Assembly: GCA_002005505.1 (NCBI GenBank)
Contig: MVGU01001288.1
Span: 52,501 to 82,500, forward strand
Direction of reading: 5' to 3'
Length of the DNA stretch: 30,000 nucleotides
DNA from: Botryococcus braunii
Taxonomy: Eukaryota; Chlorophyta; Trebouxiophyceae
Made by a program: the position numbers and the translations under genes. The notes under the pieces are model-generated. The model saw nothing but the letters and a program-made list of their open reading frames with translations. It made no database searches and was not told the origin of the DNA. Shown piece after piece: positions 1 to 27,558 of this stretch. Numbering within the stretch: the first letter of the stretch is position 1; each line of letters starts with the position of its first letter.

Positions 1-45
1 GAAACCCCAAATGAACTCAAGGTATGCTTGCTTGTCCAGCGCTGC

Positions 46-741
46 GGAAGCCATGTAGCTGCAGCCAAGCTGGGCCACCTGCACTGCCTGCAGGGCTTAT
101 TGGGCTTCCTGCCGATGGACAGCCCCAAGCGGGCCTCCGAAGGGGAAGCTTGAGATTTGGACTGCAGCCATTACAGCGTGCAAGGACGACCATGCGCACC
201 TGCTGTCGGGGCTCTTTGCCAGCGGGTGGTCAAGGAGGATTGGCCATTTCCATTTTGGTAACGTCCAGGTGACAAGTCGCGCAACCAGTTCATGCCCGAG
301 CTGGATCTGTACCGCCAGGCCGTGCAGAACCCCACAACGGCGTGTTTGGAGATGCTCCTGGAAGCAGGGTGCCGCTCTCCGCCTGGATCTGCCGCCTCGC
401 TGCCCAGGAGGGGAAGCCAGCGTTTCTGGCCCTTGCAGCATCGCGGGGATGCGCCTGCGACGTGTCCACCTTGGCAATTGCTGCCCGGACCTGCAACCTC
501 CATCTGCTGAAGGAGGTCCACCTTGCGGCTTTGCTCCCGAGTGGGTTTCTTAGTAAATGCATCTCAGAGCACCGCCTGAACGAAATATCATACCACATCA
601 AGCAAGCGGCGAACGACGCCACGGAAGAAGGCCATGCAGCGTGCCTGGCGGCCCTCCTGGAGTGGTTCGGGAGTCATGCCGCAACGCCCGGCAGGGCGTT
701 GGCCGGAAGGGCGGTTTGGACTGCCTTTATGCTCTCAAGAG
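46..741 (+). pseudogene. Ankyrin-repeat protein, 5' part (frame-shifted)
   Basis: Short stretches read like degenerate ankyrin repeats, but in changing frames. From 46 the reading contains AAAKLGHLHCLQ. From 152 it contains IWTAAITACKDDHAHLL. From 292 it contains TACLEMLLEAGC. From about 366 to 741 it contains AAQEGKPAFLALAASRGC and EEGHAACLAALLEWF. The spacing (AA..G....L..L...GC) is typical of ankyrin helices, which usually mediate protein-protein binding. The last stretch ends at a good splice donor (CAAGAG/GTGAGG, intron from 742). The start of the gene lies outside the window or is lost. The changes of frame near 151, 270-290 and 365 could be single-base indels (decay or base-call errors) or very short introns. 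The family call is fairly safe; whether the gene works is not known. Confidence 0.6.
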
Positions 742-1074
742 GTGAGGCGAGCAGGGCGGCGGTCTGAAACAATCTGACTCAAAGCACCTCACATCGCGAT
801 TGTGTTTTTTGAGCTCTGCTTGCATGTTTCGCTGGCATTCCTGCCGAACTTTTGGTCGTTGGTATGCTGACATGAACCCTGGCTTTTGGTGTGTGTCCTG
901 CCGCCTTTATGCCGAGCCGTTTGTTTGCTAATTTTGCTCGGGACATGGGCATGGGGCTTACAGGGCAATTTCGCAAAGCCCATGCCATATTGCCTGCCCT
1001 TCTGCTCCCGCCGGACTTCTCACGCAAGTTGGAACTCGCACAAGCTTCATTCGATACATTTTTGAGACTTCATC

Positions 1075-1230
1075 AAATGCATTTGGATGCATTATTTGGT
1101 TGGTGTGGGGCGTAGGATTATTTGCTTTTGGATGCATTATTTGGTTGGTGTGGGGCGCAGAATCAGATGCTTCTGGATGCATTACTTGGTGTGGGGCGGA
1201 GAGAGATGCATTACTTTGTGTGGGGTGCCT
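1075..1230 (+). repeat. Minisatellite inside ankyrin-gene intron
   Basis: Three to four tandem copies of a 30-45 bp unit built on TGGATGCATTATTTGG followed by TTGGTGTGGGGCG. Later copies are shorter and more diverged. It lies between the donor at 742 and the next ankyrin-like segment, so it is probably intronic. Confidence 0.75.
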
Positions 1231-1237
1231 CAACCTG

Positions 1238-1645
1238 GAAGAAGCAGCTGAAAGTGCTGCTGACAGAGCACGAGTGGACTGCCTCAAGTACCTCTTCGAC
1301 ATGGACCCTGGTCTGCAGGGCGTGCCCTTGCTGAGGCGGACAGCCGAAGCTCACAACGTCAACGTCCCCCCCTCGGGCCAGCGTAGACTGCATGGACTTC
1401 CTGCAGGCCCCGTGGCTGCCAGTGGAGCCCCTACAGGTGCGAGATGCTGGCGGCTGTACAGGGCGGACGGCCGCAGGCACTGTAGTACTGCCTTGAGCGG
1501 GTGCACATCCAATGCTTGGAGCTGGCCATGCGCAAGGCATTCACGAGCGCCAACCTGGAATGCATGCAGGTGTTGTGTGCCGTTGGATACGAGCAACACA
1601 GGTTGCAGCGTGGGTGGTGCCACCCTGCGGTTGATTGGAAAGATG
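1238..1645 (+). pseudogene. Ankyrin-repeat protein, middle part
   Basis: Two coding-like segments continue the upstream ankyrin gene. About 1238-1370 contains VDCLKYLFDMDPGLQ and LLRRTAEAHNVNV. From 1501 the reading is VHIQCLELAMRKAFTSANLE then CMQVLCAVGYE, ending at a plausible donor (GATGAAG/GTATAA near 1648). Between them the frame changes near a C-run at 1367-1373, and the repeat continues as VDCMDFLQAPWL. An acceptor for the first segment is likely among the AGs at 1230-1262. I could not join the segment from 1501 to the exon from 1702 in phase, which again suggests an indel. Confidence 0.5.
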
Positions 1646-1701
1646 AAGGTATAAATGTAATTACGCTGAAGTGCGTGCGGTAAGCGGTCCGAAATAGCGG
1701 C

Positions 1702-2436
1702 AGGATTGATCCAGATGAGTTGAAGAAGTTCAGGATGCTCTGTTACAGAGAAGACGTGCTGAGGTGCATGATCGAGCTGGGCGCCCCCGTGGACGACCGT
1801 GCCACTGCTGTTGCCGCCTCAAATGGCCTAGTGGACATGCTACGATGTGCGCTCGCGAACGAGACTCCCTGGACCACCAAGGCCGTCGAGTTGGCAATCC
1901 AAGCCAGGGAATTTTGGCCATGGATGAATCTGCCCCTTGGCAACTGGCTGGATTGCCTGCAGTGTCTTTGCGAGTACGCACGCGCAGCAGGGTTTCTAGA
2001 AGGGTGGGGACAGCCTTCAGAAACAGCCTTTGCGGGCGACCTCTGGCAGCGGAGCCCTGGCCCGCCCCTGGGGGTGCTGCAATATGTGTGCGACCACATG
2101 GGTCCCACATGGGCCGACCCGGTGGTGCAGGCCACGGCCCGGAAGCTGGCAGCCTGGGCCCTGTATGGCGGCAAACGTCGATTCCCTCTCGCGGACTGGT
2201 AGTTGGCGCTGTACCTGGCGCAGAAGCTGGGGGACGACATGCGCCACCCGCTGGGCGAGTTGGTTGAGGTGAGGCGGGAGAGGGCGGCTGCGCTGGCGCG
2301 AGCCTTCTGCAAGGCAGGACAGCTGGCCCAGCAGAGTTGGCCCTCCCCATCGGCGGCCCTGTGGGGCGCAATTGGCAGCCTGCCCTCGGAGCTGCTGCAG
2401 CGCATCGCCTTCCAGGCCCACTTGGTCCTTGCGTGA
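1702..2436 (+). pseudogene. Ankyrin-repeat protein, C-terminal part with in-frame TAG
   Basis: One frame runs from about 1702 to the TGA at 2434-2436 with a single TAG at 2200-2202. Before the stop are ankyrin-like helices (DVLRCMIELGAP, ATAVAASNGLVDMLRCAL, LDCLQCLCEYARAAG, GVLQYVCDHMG). After it the same frame continues with LALYLAQKLGDDMRHPLGEL and ends with LPSELLQRIAFQAHL, a short F-box-like helix pair. The similar coding character on both sides of TAG indicates a recent nonsense change or base error rather than a real end. An alternative is an intron covering the stop; a GTAG-type donor was not convincing. Product: ankyrin-repeat protein, partner unknown. Confidence 0.6.
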
Positions 2437-2619
2437 CTCGCCTCTGGCTATCGCAATGTCGGGTTCCTCCCATGAGGTGTCCTTCAGTGCCCCTTGTGAG
2501 GTTTTTGTTTGTCGTGGCTTGTCGGCCACGTTGGTCATTCAGTAGACCTGTGTAGCCTCGCTGGGGTAGCCGTGCTATGTGACTTACCTTGTTGAAGTGT
2601 TTTGGCTTAAGAGAAGCTG

Positions 2620-2624
2620 TGTAA
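2620..2624 (+). terminator. Possible polyadenylation signal TGTAA
   Basis: TGTAA is the usual polyadenylation signal of chlorophycean algae. It occurs about 185 bases after the ankyrin stop codon. A five-base match can arise by chance. Confidence 0.3.
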
Positions 2625-2635
2625 CCCGTTATGAC

Positions 2636-3124
2636 TCAAGCGGACTTGCGCACTTTATTCTGCCAGTGCCACCAGTGGCCGTGCCAGCAACACGGCATAG
2701 CGGGTCTGCTTATCTTGAGCAGCACGCTCGGCCACCCCACCCGGAATGAAGTGCTGCAGGTTGGCTGTGGTGAGAGGAGACGAGCCGACAACATCGATGT
2801 AAAGGTCACGGCCTTCTTCCCATGCATGAAGACGAAGGTCTGCACGACGACGCTCCTGACCAGGCACCGGCGTAGGAAAGGCGGGTTCCCGGGTAACACG
2901 CTGCCGCGCTGACGTGAGAACTGCATCGAGGCTGTTGCTGACGGAATAATGCCGGCTGACGATCGCCAAGTATCATCCCCTGCGGTGCAATGAACGGCAT
3001 GGTCGCCCCGGACATCCAACTCCCTCATACAATAGGGGCACTGGGATCCCTCTTGAAAAGTAGGCATTTGAAGCTGGTACTGAAGGCGGCAGCGAAAGGA
3101 CTCGAGAGCCATGGTTTGCTGCAA
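2636..3124 (-). pseudogene. LINE reverse transcriptase, C-terminal fragment
   Basis: The minus strand encodes the end of a non-LTR retrotransposon polyprotein. The first part (3124 down to about 2970) has a CCHC-type knuckle, CPYCMRELDVRGDHAVHC (Cx2C..H..C). The frame then shifts by one, and 2969-2655 continues with RHYSVSNSLDAVL, RRADLRLHAWEEGRDLYIDV and AERAAQDKQTRYA, ending in a stop. This order of a zinc knuckle, an RHN-like helix and a DV-containing strand is the pattern of the C-terminal restriction-like or zf-RVT region in many plant and algal LINEs. The polymerase core is missing, so this is a 5'-truncated, frame-shifted copy. Only the family assignment is claimed, not a clade. Confidence 0.7.
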
Positions 3125-3151
3125 ATGAGCTACAATAGGTCCATATTATAG

Positions 3152-3211
3152 GGCGGCCGAAGGCCGCTAAAGATGGGTTATAGGCAGCCGAAGGCCGCCA
3201 AAGATAGGTTA
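3152..3211 (+). repeat. Two-copy 30-bp tandem repeat
   Basis: Two adjacent copies of GGCNGCCGAAGGCCGCNAA followed by AGATNGGTTA, the second with three substitutions. The block lies just beyond the LINE fragment and contains the palindrome GCGGCCGAAGGCCGC. Confidence 0.8.
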
Positions 3212-3369
3212 GGTGGTGAATTTAAAACAAAAGATCCGGTTCGGGCTGAAGAATCTAATGAAAAGTTCACTTACATAGGGACTTTAATAACACCAACCTT
3301 GCTACTGACGTAATAATCTGTCAACCTATAGTTACCTACCCATGTGTCCTGAATTCAGGAGCTATTGCC

Positions 3370-3427
3370 TATGTTGACATACTGACTGCTCTATGTTCAT
3401 ACAAAGAGCAGTCAGTATGTCAACATA
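3370..3427. repeat. Perfect 23-bp inverted repeat, 12-nt loop
   Basis: Left arm 3370-3392 (TATGTTGACATACTGACTGC plus TCT) is the exact reverse complement of 3405-3427. The loop is 3393-3404. It could be a foldback element, a MITE remnant or a small-RNA hairpin. The rest of 3212-3640 is AT-rich with no gene that I can see. Confidence 0.9.
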
Positions 3428-3640
3428 AGATCCTAGATTAGCATAGGTCAACAAAATACAATATAATTCATATGTCTTTACCTCTTCATGTGCCATACAA
3501 ACTCTACAAGCTCATTGACACGTCAGTCAACCACATGTCCAGTTGAACCGTATAAGCAACATGTATTTAGGTGTCAAGAATAAGAAAAGCAAAAATCAGA
3601 AACATATAAGGAAAACTTGAGTCTTTCACTTGACACAAGG

Positions 3641-3658
3641 AAAAAAAAAAAAAAAAAA
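3641..3658 (+). repeat. A18 tract
   Basis: Eighteen consecutive A residues. It could be the tail of a retroposed sequence or a simple homopolymer; no LINE or SINE body was recognised upstream. Confidence 0.8.
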
Positions 3659-3799
3659 CCCTTGAAAGAGACATGTTGTCCGAACCACAATGTTATGCTA
3701 CGTACCACTGTATACAGTCCCAAGCATGCATGCATATGCTGCTATCCTTCAGGAACGATGGACAGTTGCAAGGACACCCAAGAAACTAAAAATGCAGCC

Positions 3800-20479
<16,680 letters not shown>

Positions 20480-20935
20480 AACATATTTTCACTCTTGCCA
20501 AAGATTAGATATTGGCAACAAGGCGAGCGCAGTTAAGGGGCATAACAGAACGGAGGGAAGGACGGGGCATACCATCCGGCCCCGGTGGGCCACCGGCGGT
20601 GACTGTGCGACGAGGAAGCAGGCACCAGTGTATTACATTCTGTATTACAACACAATAAGTACGAAGAAGCGAAGCCGTTCGCACTTCGGAAGTGAAAAGT
20701 GAGAGTCTGACTTTCGCTCTCAGTCCTATAGACCGAGTCCACGTGCCCGGACCTTTCGCTAGGCTCCTGGCGTTCAAATTGCGGCCTCTGATTGGCTGGC
20801 GGAGACCTACTGCGACCTAATGGACCTTTTGCGGGCCAATGGGGGCGTCGGAAGGCACCCTATACTACCGTTCCATCACCGTTTGACGATGGCATGTGGG
20901 TGCCCCAAGAGGTTGTTAAACAAGGGCGGGGGGGG

Positions 20936-21098
20936 GGGGGCACAATAAGGGGGACGCATTAGGGCAGAATGATAGGCAAGAAATTCAAATTTGCATACTT
21001 GCCACTGTGTGGAATGGAGTCAGGAGTGGAAGGAGCCCTGACCACAGACTTTCTGCATGACCCGATTCGCCTACCAAAATTCTTGTACATGGGCCTAA
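20936..21098. other. G-run and unassigned sequence
   Basis: A G-run at about 20926-20940 followed by ordinary sequence. I see no gene in 20500-21098; part of it may be the promoter and first exon of the minus-strand gene. Confidence 0.3.
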
Positions 21099-21242
21099 GC
21101 TGTACACGTAGGCCCCCCGACGGCTGTACATGCAGGCCCCCTGACGGCTGTACATGCAAGCCCTTGGACGGCTGCAATGCAGCCCCCTGATGGCTGTACA
21201 TGCAGGCGCCCTGACGGCTGCACATGCAGCGCCCTGCAGGCC
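21099..21242 (+). repeat. 28-bp minisatellite, about five units
   Basis: Units of the form GACGGCTGTACATGCAGGCC followed by CCCT are repeated with substitutions, ending in CTGCAGG-rich sequence to about 21275. On the minus strand the unit translates to HVQPSGGL-like repeats, but there is no sign of a real gene. Confidence 0.85.
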
Positions 21243-21697
21243 CCGTCAGCTGACGGCTGTACGGCCCTGCAGGGGCTGTGGTGGTGGTGATTCTGGGGCT
21301 GATAGATGCGGGGTACAGACCACACTAGAGACCACTCAGATCTGGGGACTGGAGCCGGATCGGGGGTCCTGGCCCCGCAAGCCGAGGAGCTCATCTAGTC
21401 CTTCGTGGGGGCCCTGGACTAATTCCACATCGCTTGCGCCGGGAACGCTGCCTACGTGGCGGCTTCCAAGGAGCTCAATGTGGCAGCTGCTGTTGCCAAG
21501 GTGCGCCACGATTTGGGGAAGAATGAGATTTTAGGATAAGAATTTAATCAGGGTCTCAGGACTCTCAGGGCAAAACTTCACTCCTGTCTGGTAGTTCCTG
21601 GGATGGGAAGGGATGGGAGGTGATGGCTGCTGATTGGCTCATGGGCCAAAAGGAGGCTCGACTCATGCATAGGACAATGGCGTTGTCACGTTGTATC

Positions 21698-21840
21698 TCA
21701 AACCATTCTCTCCCTCCTCCCTCGTTCTCTCCTCTCCCTCTCTCCCCCCCCGTTCCTCTCTTTCCTCTACCCTCTCCTCCCCCCTCCCCCTTGTCTCCTT
21801 CCCCTCTTTCTGTTTCTTGTTGTTTTCTCTTCTATTTCAC
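21698..21840 (+). repeat. Polypyrimidine tract
   Basis: About 140 bases dominated by T and C (CCCTCC, CTCTCC and TTCCCCTC runs) with few purines. It is a likely simple-sequence or triplex-prone tract. Confidence 0.8.
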
Positions 21841-21988
21841 AAAAAAAATGCCAGATGTTTTACACCTGCAGCTCTTCGGCTGTCGACACGTGACTATTGG
21901 GGCACTGGGGGCCTGAGACTGATATATTCACTTTTCTCTTAAACCATTGATGCAAATTCGCGGATTGCACAAATGAGTCGTGTCTTAG

Positions 21989-22366
21989 AAATCTAGCTGG
22001 GATTATCATGTGCCACGGCGTAAGAGTGCGCTCAAACTCCACCTTCCTAATTGTACATTGCGGACCTTTATGCGATTTAGATTAGGGTGTCATGACCTTC
22101 CTATTGATAAAGGTAGACAACAAGGCATCCCTCGAGACCAGAGGATTTGCACGAGGTGCTCCTTAGAGCTCGTTGGTGATGAACATCATCTGTTGTTCAC
22201 CTGTCCGGCTGTACAACATGTACGGCAACAATTTATGCATCTCTTTCAACAAAGGAGTCGATCTGTACAGACGTTTATGTGGCAAGAAGACCTTGAAGGG
22301 GTTGCCAAATTTGTGACTAGAGCATTGGAGAGCTACCTCACTCTCCCAGGTGCTGTGCGACCTTAG
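21989..22366 (+). pseudogene. LINE reverse transcriptase, C-terminal zf-RVT fragment
   Basis: The open frame after a TAG at 21986-21988 reads WDYHVPRRKSALKLHLPN, TFMRFRLGCHDLPIDKGRQQ, GIPRDQRICTRCSLELVGDE, HHLLFTCPAVQHVRQQF and MWQEDLEGVAKFVTRALESY, ending at TAG 22364-22366. The FRLGCH.LP.D.GR stretch followed by Cx2C ... H(x5)C is the zinc-binding tail (zf-RVT-like) of plant and algal LINEs. The rest of the LINE is missing. It differs in sequence from the LINE tail at 2636-3124, so two LINE lineages are represented. Confidence 0.8.
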
Positions 22367-23155
22367 TTGGCTAAGATATGGGTCATTCATTGTACTGCCG
22401 TCCTCTTCAGCCCTAGTGGCTGGTCTGTGGATGTAATCTTCCTTCCTTCCTTCCAGATTTTCCATAGAGGGATCGTGTCGTTTTCGCAGGTGTCGGCGTG
22501 TGGGCTTCTTGGCCCTTGTTGAGGTGCTGCTGAAGGATCCCCAGAGAGATCTTTAAGTACTGCAAGGTCCTCCACACCATCAGGACCATCCAAACTTGGC
22601 TGGTTGCGGGTGAAGTTGAACCCGAACCCGACCGAGAAGACCTTGCCTCCGTTTGATTCATTCCTTCCGCTGTTGTGCACGTCTGAAGATTCAAAAGGGC
22701 GCTTGTGATTGACGCTTTCCAGCAAAGTTTTTCAACAGGTACAGGTGCATATCGTCAGGTGATTCCTTTAATCCATCAAGAGAACCCAGATGTGAATCGA
22801 TGTTGACCTAGTCTCGTGCGGCTAGCCTGGGGACATGTGCGTTAAATTAAATGTGCGTGCTACTGTGGTTCATGAAGTATAAAAGTATACTATAGCTGCG
22901 GAAGCAGGGTTGCATGATTTTTCTTGGCACTTTCTGCTGATGAGCTCGAGCACGTGTCGAGTACCTTTTATCCAAATTGAGCTGCTTGTCGAACCATCTG
23001 GTGAAATATTATCTTTAGTATGTTGTAACTGTTTGTTAGCTTTATCCTAGCTAATAGTGTGGTGCCTTGTCGGGAGGGCATGCTTACAGACGGAATGTTG
23101 TTCGACGATGGGTGGGTTGTGGTGTTGGGCCTTCAGGGGGTTCATCCAACTTTTA

Positions 23156-23518
23156 ATGGCGAGTTCTGGTGTTGCTTCTAAATTGTCATACCATGCACTC
23201 TTCTTGCTGTTGCTCAGTGTGTATCCAACCTGGTTTCGCCCGGCAACCGCCGTTTCGACATGCAAATGCTTGTACGGAAAACCCGCCTCCACCAGCTACT
23301 TTGACCGCCTGATGTGGCAAACGATGAGCATCGATCAGTCAGCTACAGGCAAATGCTGCCCGGAGCTCAACGAGGTTCAGACCGGAGATCCCATAATTGT
23401 CTGCACTTTGACAATTTCCCCAGCACCAGATGCAAGAAATTTTACCGCATGCTGCAAAGCTCAATCGCCTGAGCCATCAGAGCCATATACTGCGAATTGT
23501 GAGGCCTTGGCTGGCTGA
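23156..23518 (+). CDS. Small secreted cysteine-rich protein
   Basis: 120 residues from the ATG at 23156 (the frame is open upstream to 23057 from a GTG; the ATG is preferred because it starts a good signal peptide). Residues 1-32 include SYHALFLLLLSVYPTW and a likely cleavage near PATA/VST. The mature part has eight cysteines in the order C-x-C, CC, C, CC, C (STCKCLYG, GKCCPEL, IIVCTL, TACCKAQ, ANCEAL) and one NFT glycosylation sequon. The even number and two CC pairs suggest disulfides outside the cell. The arrangement recalls fungal hydrophobins (C-CC-C-C-CC-C) but does not match them. Function unknown. Confidence 0.5.
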   Translation: MASSGVASKLSYHALFLLLLSVYPTWFRPATAVSTCKCLYGKPASTSYFDRLMWQTMSIDQSATGKCCPELNEVQTGDPIIVCTLTISPAPDARNFTACCKAQSPEPSEPYTANCEALAG

Positions 23519-23529
23519 AGGTCATCTCA

Positions 23530-23800
23530 TCACTTGTAGCACTAGTACTGGTAAAGCAAGATCTCCACAAGACATTTTGGGACCCTCTTGACGTTCATGA
23601 ATGTTCCCGTAGTACACTAGTGGTCATGATTACATGTCTACGTACATACGTACTGGTTTGCATCACTTTGCTTCTTCTTTGTCGTCGTTGTCGTCTTCTG
23701 CCTTACACCGGTAGAACAAAATCTTCGTGAGGCACTCTGGAGGCACTTTGGGACTTCATGAACATCGTGACTTTAACTATTCACATAGTAGCCATATGAC
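23530..23800. repeat. Two diverged copies of a ~110-bp segment
   Basis: 23545-23640 and 23705-23800 share GGTARARCAARATCT, CACTTTGGGAC or CATTTTGGGAC and TTCATGAAYRT in the same order. The rest of 23520-24520 shows no gene except the palindrome listed next. Confidence 0.5.
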
Positions 23801-23917
23801 TGTGCAGTGCTGTCACATGCATACATAAGTATCTACTGCTGCAGATATGAACATTCATGTGATGTGAAGGTCATAAGCCTTCATGATTGTTGGCACAACC
23901 TTGAGCAGAGTTTTACA

Positions 23918-24039
23918 AATACTCCATGACAGTTAACATGACTACATGAATTCTACATGCATGTCCTTACAGCCGCAGCTGCGGCAGTAAGGACATACGT
24001 GTAGAATTCATGTAGTCATGTTAACTTTCATGGAGTATT
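23918..24039. repeat. 122-bp near-perfect palindrome
   Basis: Arms of about 61 bases without a loop, centred on CCGCAGCTGCGG (centre 23978/23979). The left arm AATACTCCATGACAGTTAAC ... TGTCCTTAC pairs with GTAAGGACA ... GTTAACTTTCATGGAGTATT, with only a few mismatches. Confidence 0.92.
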
Positions 24040-24819
24040 CATGAAATTACATTAGCATTGGTATAGAAGGCTTCTTTTGTGAGAAGCGTAATGTAATGGT
24101 CATGCATAATAATGCAGACTTATGAGATGGTAACGTCATTGCATGAACAACAGCATATCTTTAGAGTTTACACGAACCGTCAAGTTAAGATCATGGAAGG
24201 GAAATTTAGCTTACTGTATACATGGGCTACTTAGCTTTCATGACATAGCTGTCCAGCACAAAACATTGGATTAATCATGTGTTGCACACAATGTGTATTA
24301 CATAAAATTTCTCATCTACTTAGACATTGAAGCAATGGCCATGATAATTTTAATGTTTATGGAATACACGTGGTGTGCAAGCCCTGAATAATCCAATATT
24401 ATCCGCTTTCTAGACTTGGTGTTGGAGAGACATGTAAGAAGCAGCAGATTGCAGTCGCACATGTGTACAGCCAGCATAGAGATTCCTTCATTACCGACAG
24501 GGTGGAGACAATAATTCCAAGAACATTTTGATAGCTGTACAAGCTGCAGCTTGCATAGTCATAACCTATGCTTTGTATGTTGTAAGAAGAAAGGTCCCAA
24601 AAGCAACCAAAAAAGGTTCTCCAAAACAACAGATGCAAAGCGGTTGGCATGTATGGCAATACACGTTAAGTGCCACTCTATCCCCAAGCATTGTTCCCAA
24701 AAACCTGCACTTGCAGAGTCTATTCCTACGGCCCACAGGATCTTGTCGCATCCTAATATATGTATCGGTTCCAGGTTGTTGAATGTCTTTCTTTCTTCCG
24801 TCCTTGACACTCACCCTTC

Positions 24820-25500
24820 TCAGAGCATGCATGTGCCCAACCCATGGCCAATTTCAGACATGTTTACCTTATTCCAGATTTCCCTCTTGTAGAAGCCATG
24901 CAGTCGTACTTTGGTACTTTGTGCTCGTGCCCGAAGGTTGTGGATGCTGTGCAGAGCTTCAATGGATTCCCCAGCCCACCACACGGGGCTGGAGAAGCTC
25001 CCCCGAAGCTTGGGCCCCCCTTCTGGCACTCCTCAAATGAGATTGTGCTGGAAAGGACCATATCCTTCATAGCCTGCTCGTGCAGGGCATTCAAGCCGTT
25101 CGCCTGTGCGGGTAGCTTTGAACGTATCCCTTGCAATCTGAGGACTTTGCCAGCTGAATCAAACTGGTCAAGTTGCAAATAGTCCGTGGCAGCCGCTACG
25201 CGTATGCCGTACGGGCTAAACCCTTGTGCATATGTTGTATTGAGAGATAGGCCGAAAATTCTGTGTTGAAGACTCCATGGATGTGCACTGGAGGGTTGTC
25301 CGCTGCCCCGTCCCCAACGTCACTGCCCAAGCACCTGGCACACTGACAACCCACTTCATACCCTCCCACACTCCCAGGCTCATGCAACCCTGGCCTTTGC
25401 TGGAACTTGGCACATGTGTAGGGCATTGCATTGCTGCTGGACGCGGGCCAACCAAAAGCCTGTTGGCAGCAGGAAATGGTGCATCTTCAATACTTCATGT
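24820..25500 (-). pseudogene. Duplicated coding-like segment, copy A
   Basis: The minus strand carries coding-like stretches in two frames: CQCARCLGSDVGDGAADN, FSAYLSIQHMHKGLAR, then YGIRVAAATDYLQLDQFDSA, GLNALHEQAMKDMVLSSTIS and FEECQK. Copy B at 26735-27400 has matching stretches (CQSAKCLEGDVGTGPA; GLNNLDDQAVKGVCISST), so residues are shared across both. No family was recognised. The frame changes suggest a decayed gene fragment. Confidence 0.5.
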
Positions 25501-25796
25501 CCTGGAGGCGTTGAATGTCAAGCACCTACTCCGCCCTTTCCACAGCTGTTAAAGGGGCGTTTCACATGCAAGCCATGTACACCCCTGCATTCATTCTTCG
25601 CTTCTAACTTAGTTCATTATTAGCCACTGTCTGTAAAACACGATTACCCGTGCAGCCGCACATGTAAATCTCCACAGATACACTTTCACATCACTTTCGA
25701 GTGGCGTTCACACTGACATTAAGCATTGGTGCCGGTACAGCAATTCAGTGGGAGACTTGCAGAACTCCGGACCCACATATCCCCCTCCCCCCCCCC

Positions 25797-26338
<542 letters not shown>

Positions 26339-26365
26339 AGGAAGAGCATGTTAAGACATGTGTGT

Positions 26366-26408
26366 GAGCATTTATAAATGCTCCACTATCCTTAATTAAG
26401 GATAGTGG
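26366..26408. repeat. Two adjacent perfect palindromes
   Basis: GAGCATTTATAAATGCTC (26366-26383, 18 bp) touches a 26-bp palindrome at 26383-26408 centred on TTAATTAA (arm CCACTATCCTTAA). Both are exact with no loop. They immediately follow the GA tract. Confidence 0.93.
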
Positions 26409-26734
26409 TTGTACAATCGATTCTTAAGTATAATCAATTCTTAAAAACATAGTTCCTAAGTACATCCAATTCTCAAGCACATGATGCCAAAGATACAAAG
26501 CTTTTGATTGAGACAATGTGATGCTGCGTCTACTTCATTAATGATTGTATTGCAATACACATTCAGCCACCGTTTCCAAGTGCCGGCAATACTTAGGTTA
26601 GCCTCACAGCGTAAGTTGAGGATACTTGTGTCTGAATATTGCCAAAAAAGCATTTCTGTGACCTTGAATAGGCTGAAAAACATTAAGGTTATGACAGGGC
26701 TTCTCCTTTCCCTTTTCCTTTACACTCCCGTGTC

Positions 26735-27400
26735 TCTTCTTACAGCATGCCCACCCATGGCCTTCCTCAAGCTTGATTTTCAACATTGCACTTCTCGTGT
26801 AGATTCCAGGCAGTCGTGCTTGATTGCTGCTGTTGCCCAAGCATCGGTGATGCAATGCAGAGCTGCAATCATCTCTCCAGCACTCCTGCCAAACTCCCGG
26901 CGCTCCTCTTTATAGGATGTGCTGGAAATACACACGCCCTTCACTGCCTGGTCGTCAAGATTATTGAGGCCCCACTCCAGGTGCGGGTAGGTCTGCATGT
27001 ACTCCGTGCACTGTGCAGATTCTTCCTAGTAAATCAGGCTGGGATGATGTCAAAGAGTCTGTGGAAGGAGCTGCATGCTAAAACCTTGTTCATCTGTAGT
27101 GTTGAGGGAGATGCAATATGCTGTATTGTAGACTCCATGTATGTGCAGTGCCACGTGGCGGGATATGGGTATGCTGGCCCCGTCCCAACGTCACCTTCCA
27201 AGCACTTGGCACTCTGGCAGCTCCTGACTCCAGATGCTCCCATTCCGTAAGGGTCTCGCACCTCAGGCCTTTGGTATAAGATGGCACTGTCGACATTGGC
27301 ATTTCATTGCAGCTGGGACTGGGCATTTTAATGACCTGTTGTTCAGGTAGTAAATGACCTAATATTTGGCAAGTCGTGTCCTGGACACGTTCCATGCTGG
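26735..27400 (-). pseudogene. Duplicated coding-like segment, copy B
   Basis: Partner of 24820-25500. Both have CCATGGCC at the left, AGGCAGTCGT or ATGCAGTCGT, and GGCATTTCATTGCAGCTGG against GGCATTGCATTGCTGCTGG at the right. The minus-strand reading GLNNLDDQAVKGVCISST and then SYKEERREFGR matches copy A. Confidence 0.5.
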
Positions 27401-27558
27401 GACATGTCCACATATGTGATACCCCCATCCTCAACTGTTCCAGACCCTCGGGGCCCCAGACCCTCGGAGGATCAGAGCTCATGGACGGTGGCCTGCAGTC
27501 CCTTCACTACTGCGCAAGTTCACTACTTGCATCGGATGAACCACCTTTTTGTGCCCAT

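Noticed and set aside
21095..21394. Minus-strand open frame with HVQPSGGL repeats
   Set aside because: It is a translated 28-bp minisatellite.
23156..23518. Calling the secreted protein a hydrophobin
   Set aside because: The cysteine order differs (C-x-C first, and one single Cys between the CC pairs instead of two), and hydrophobins are fungal.
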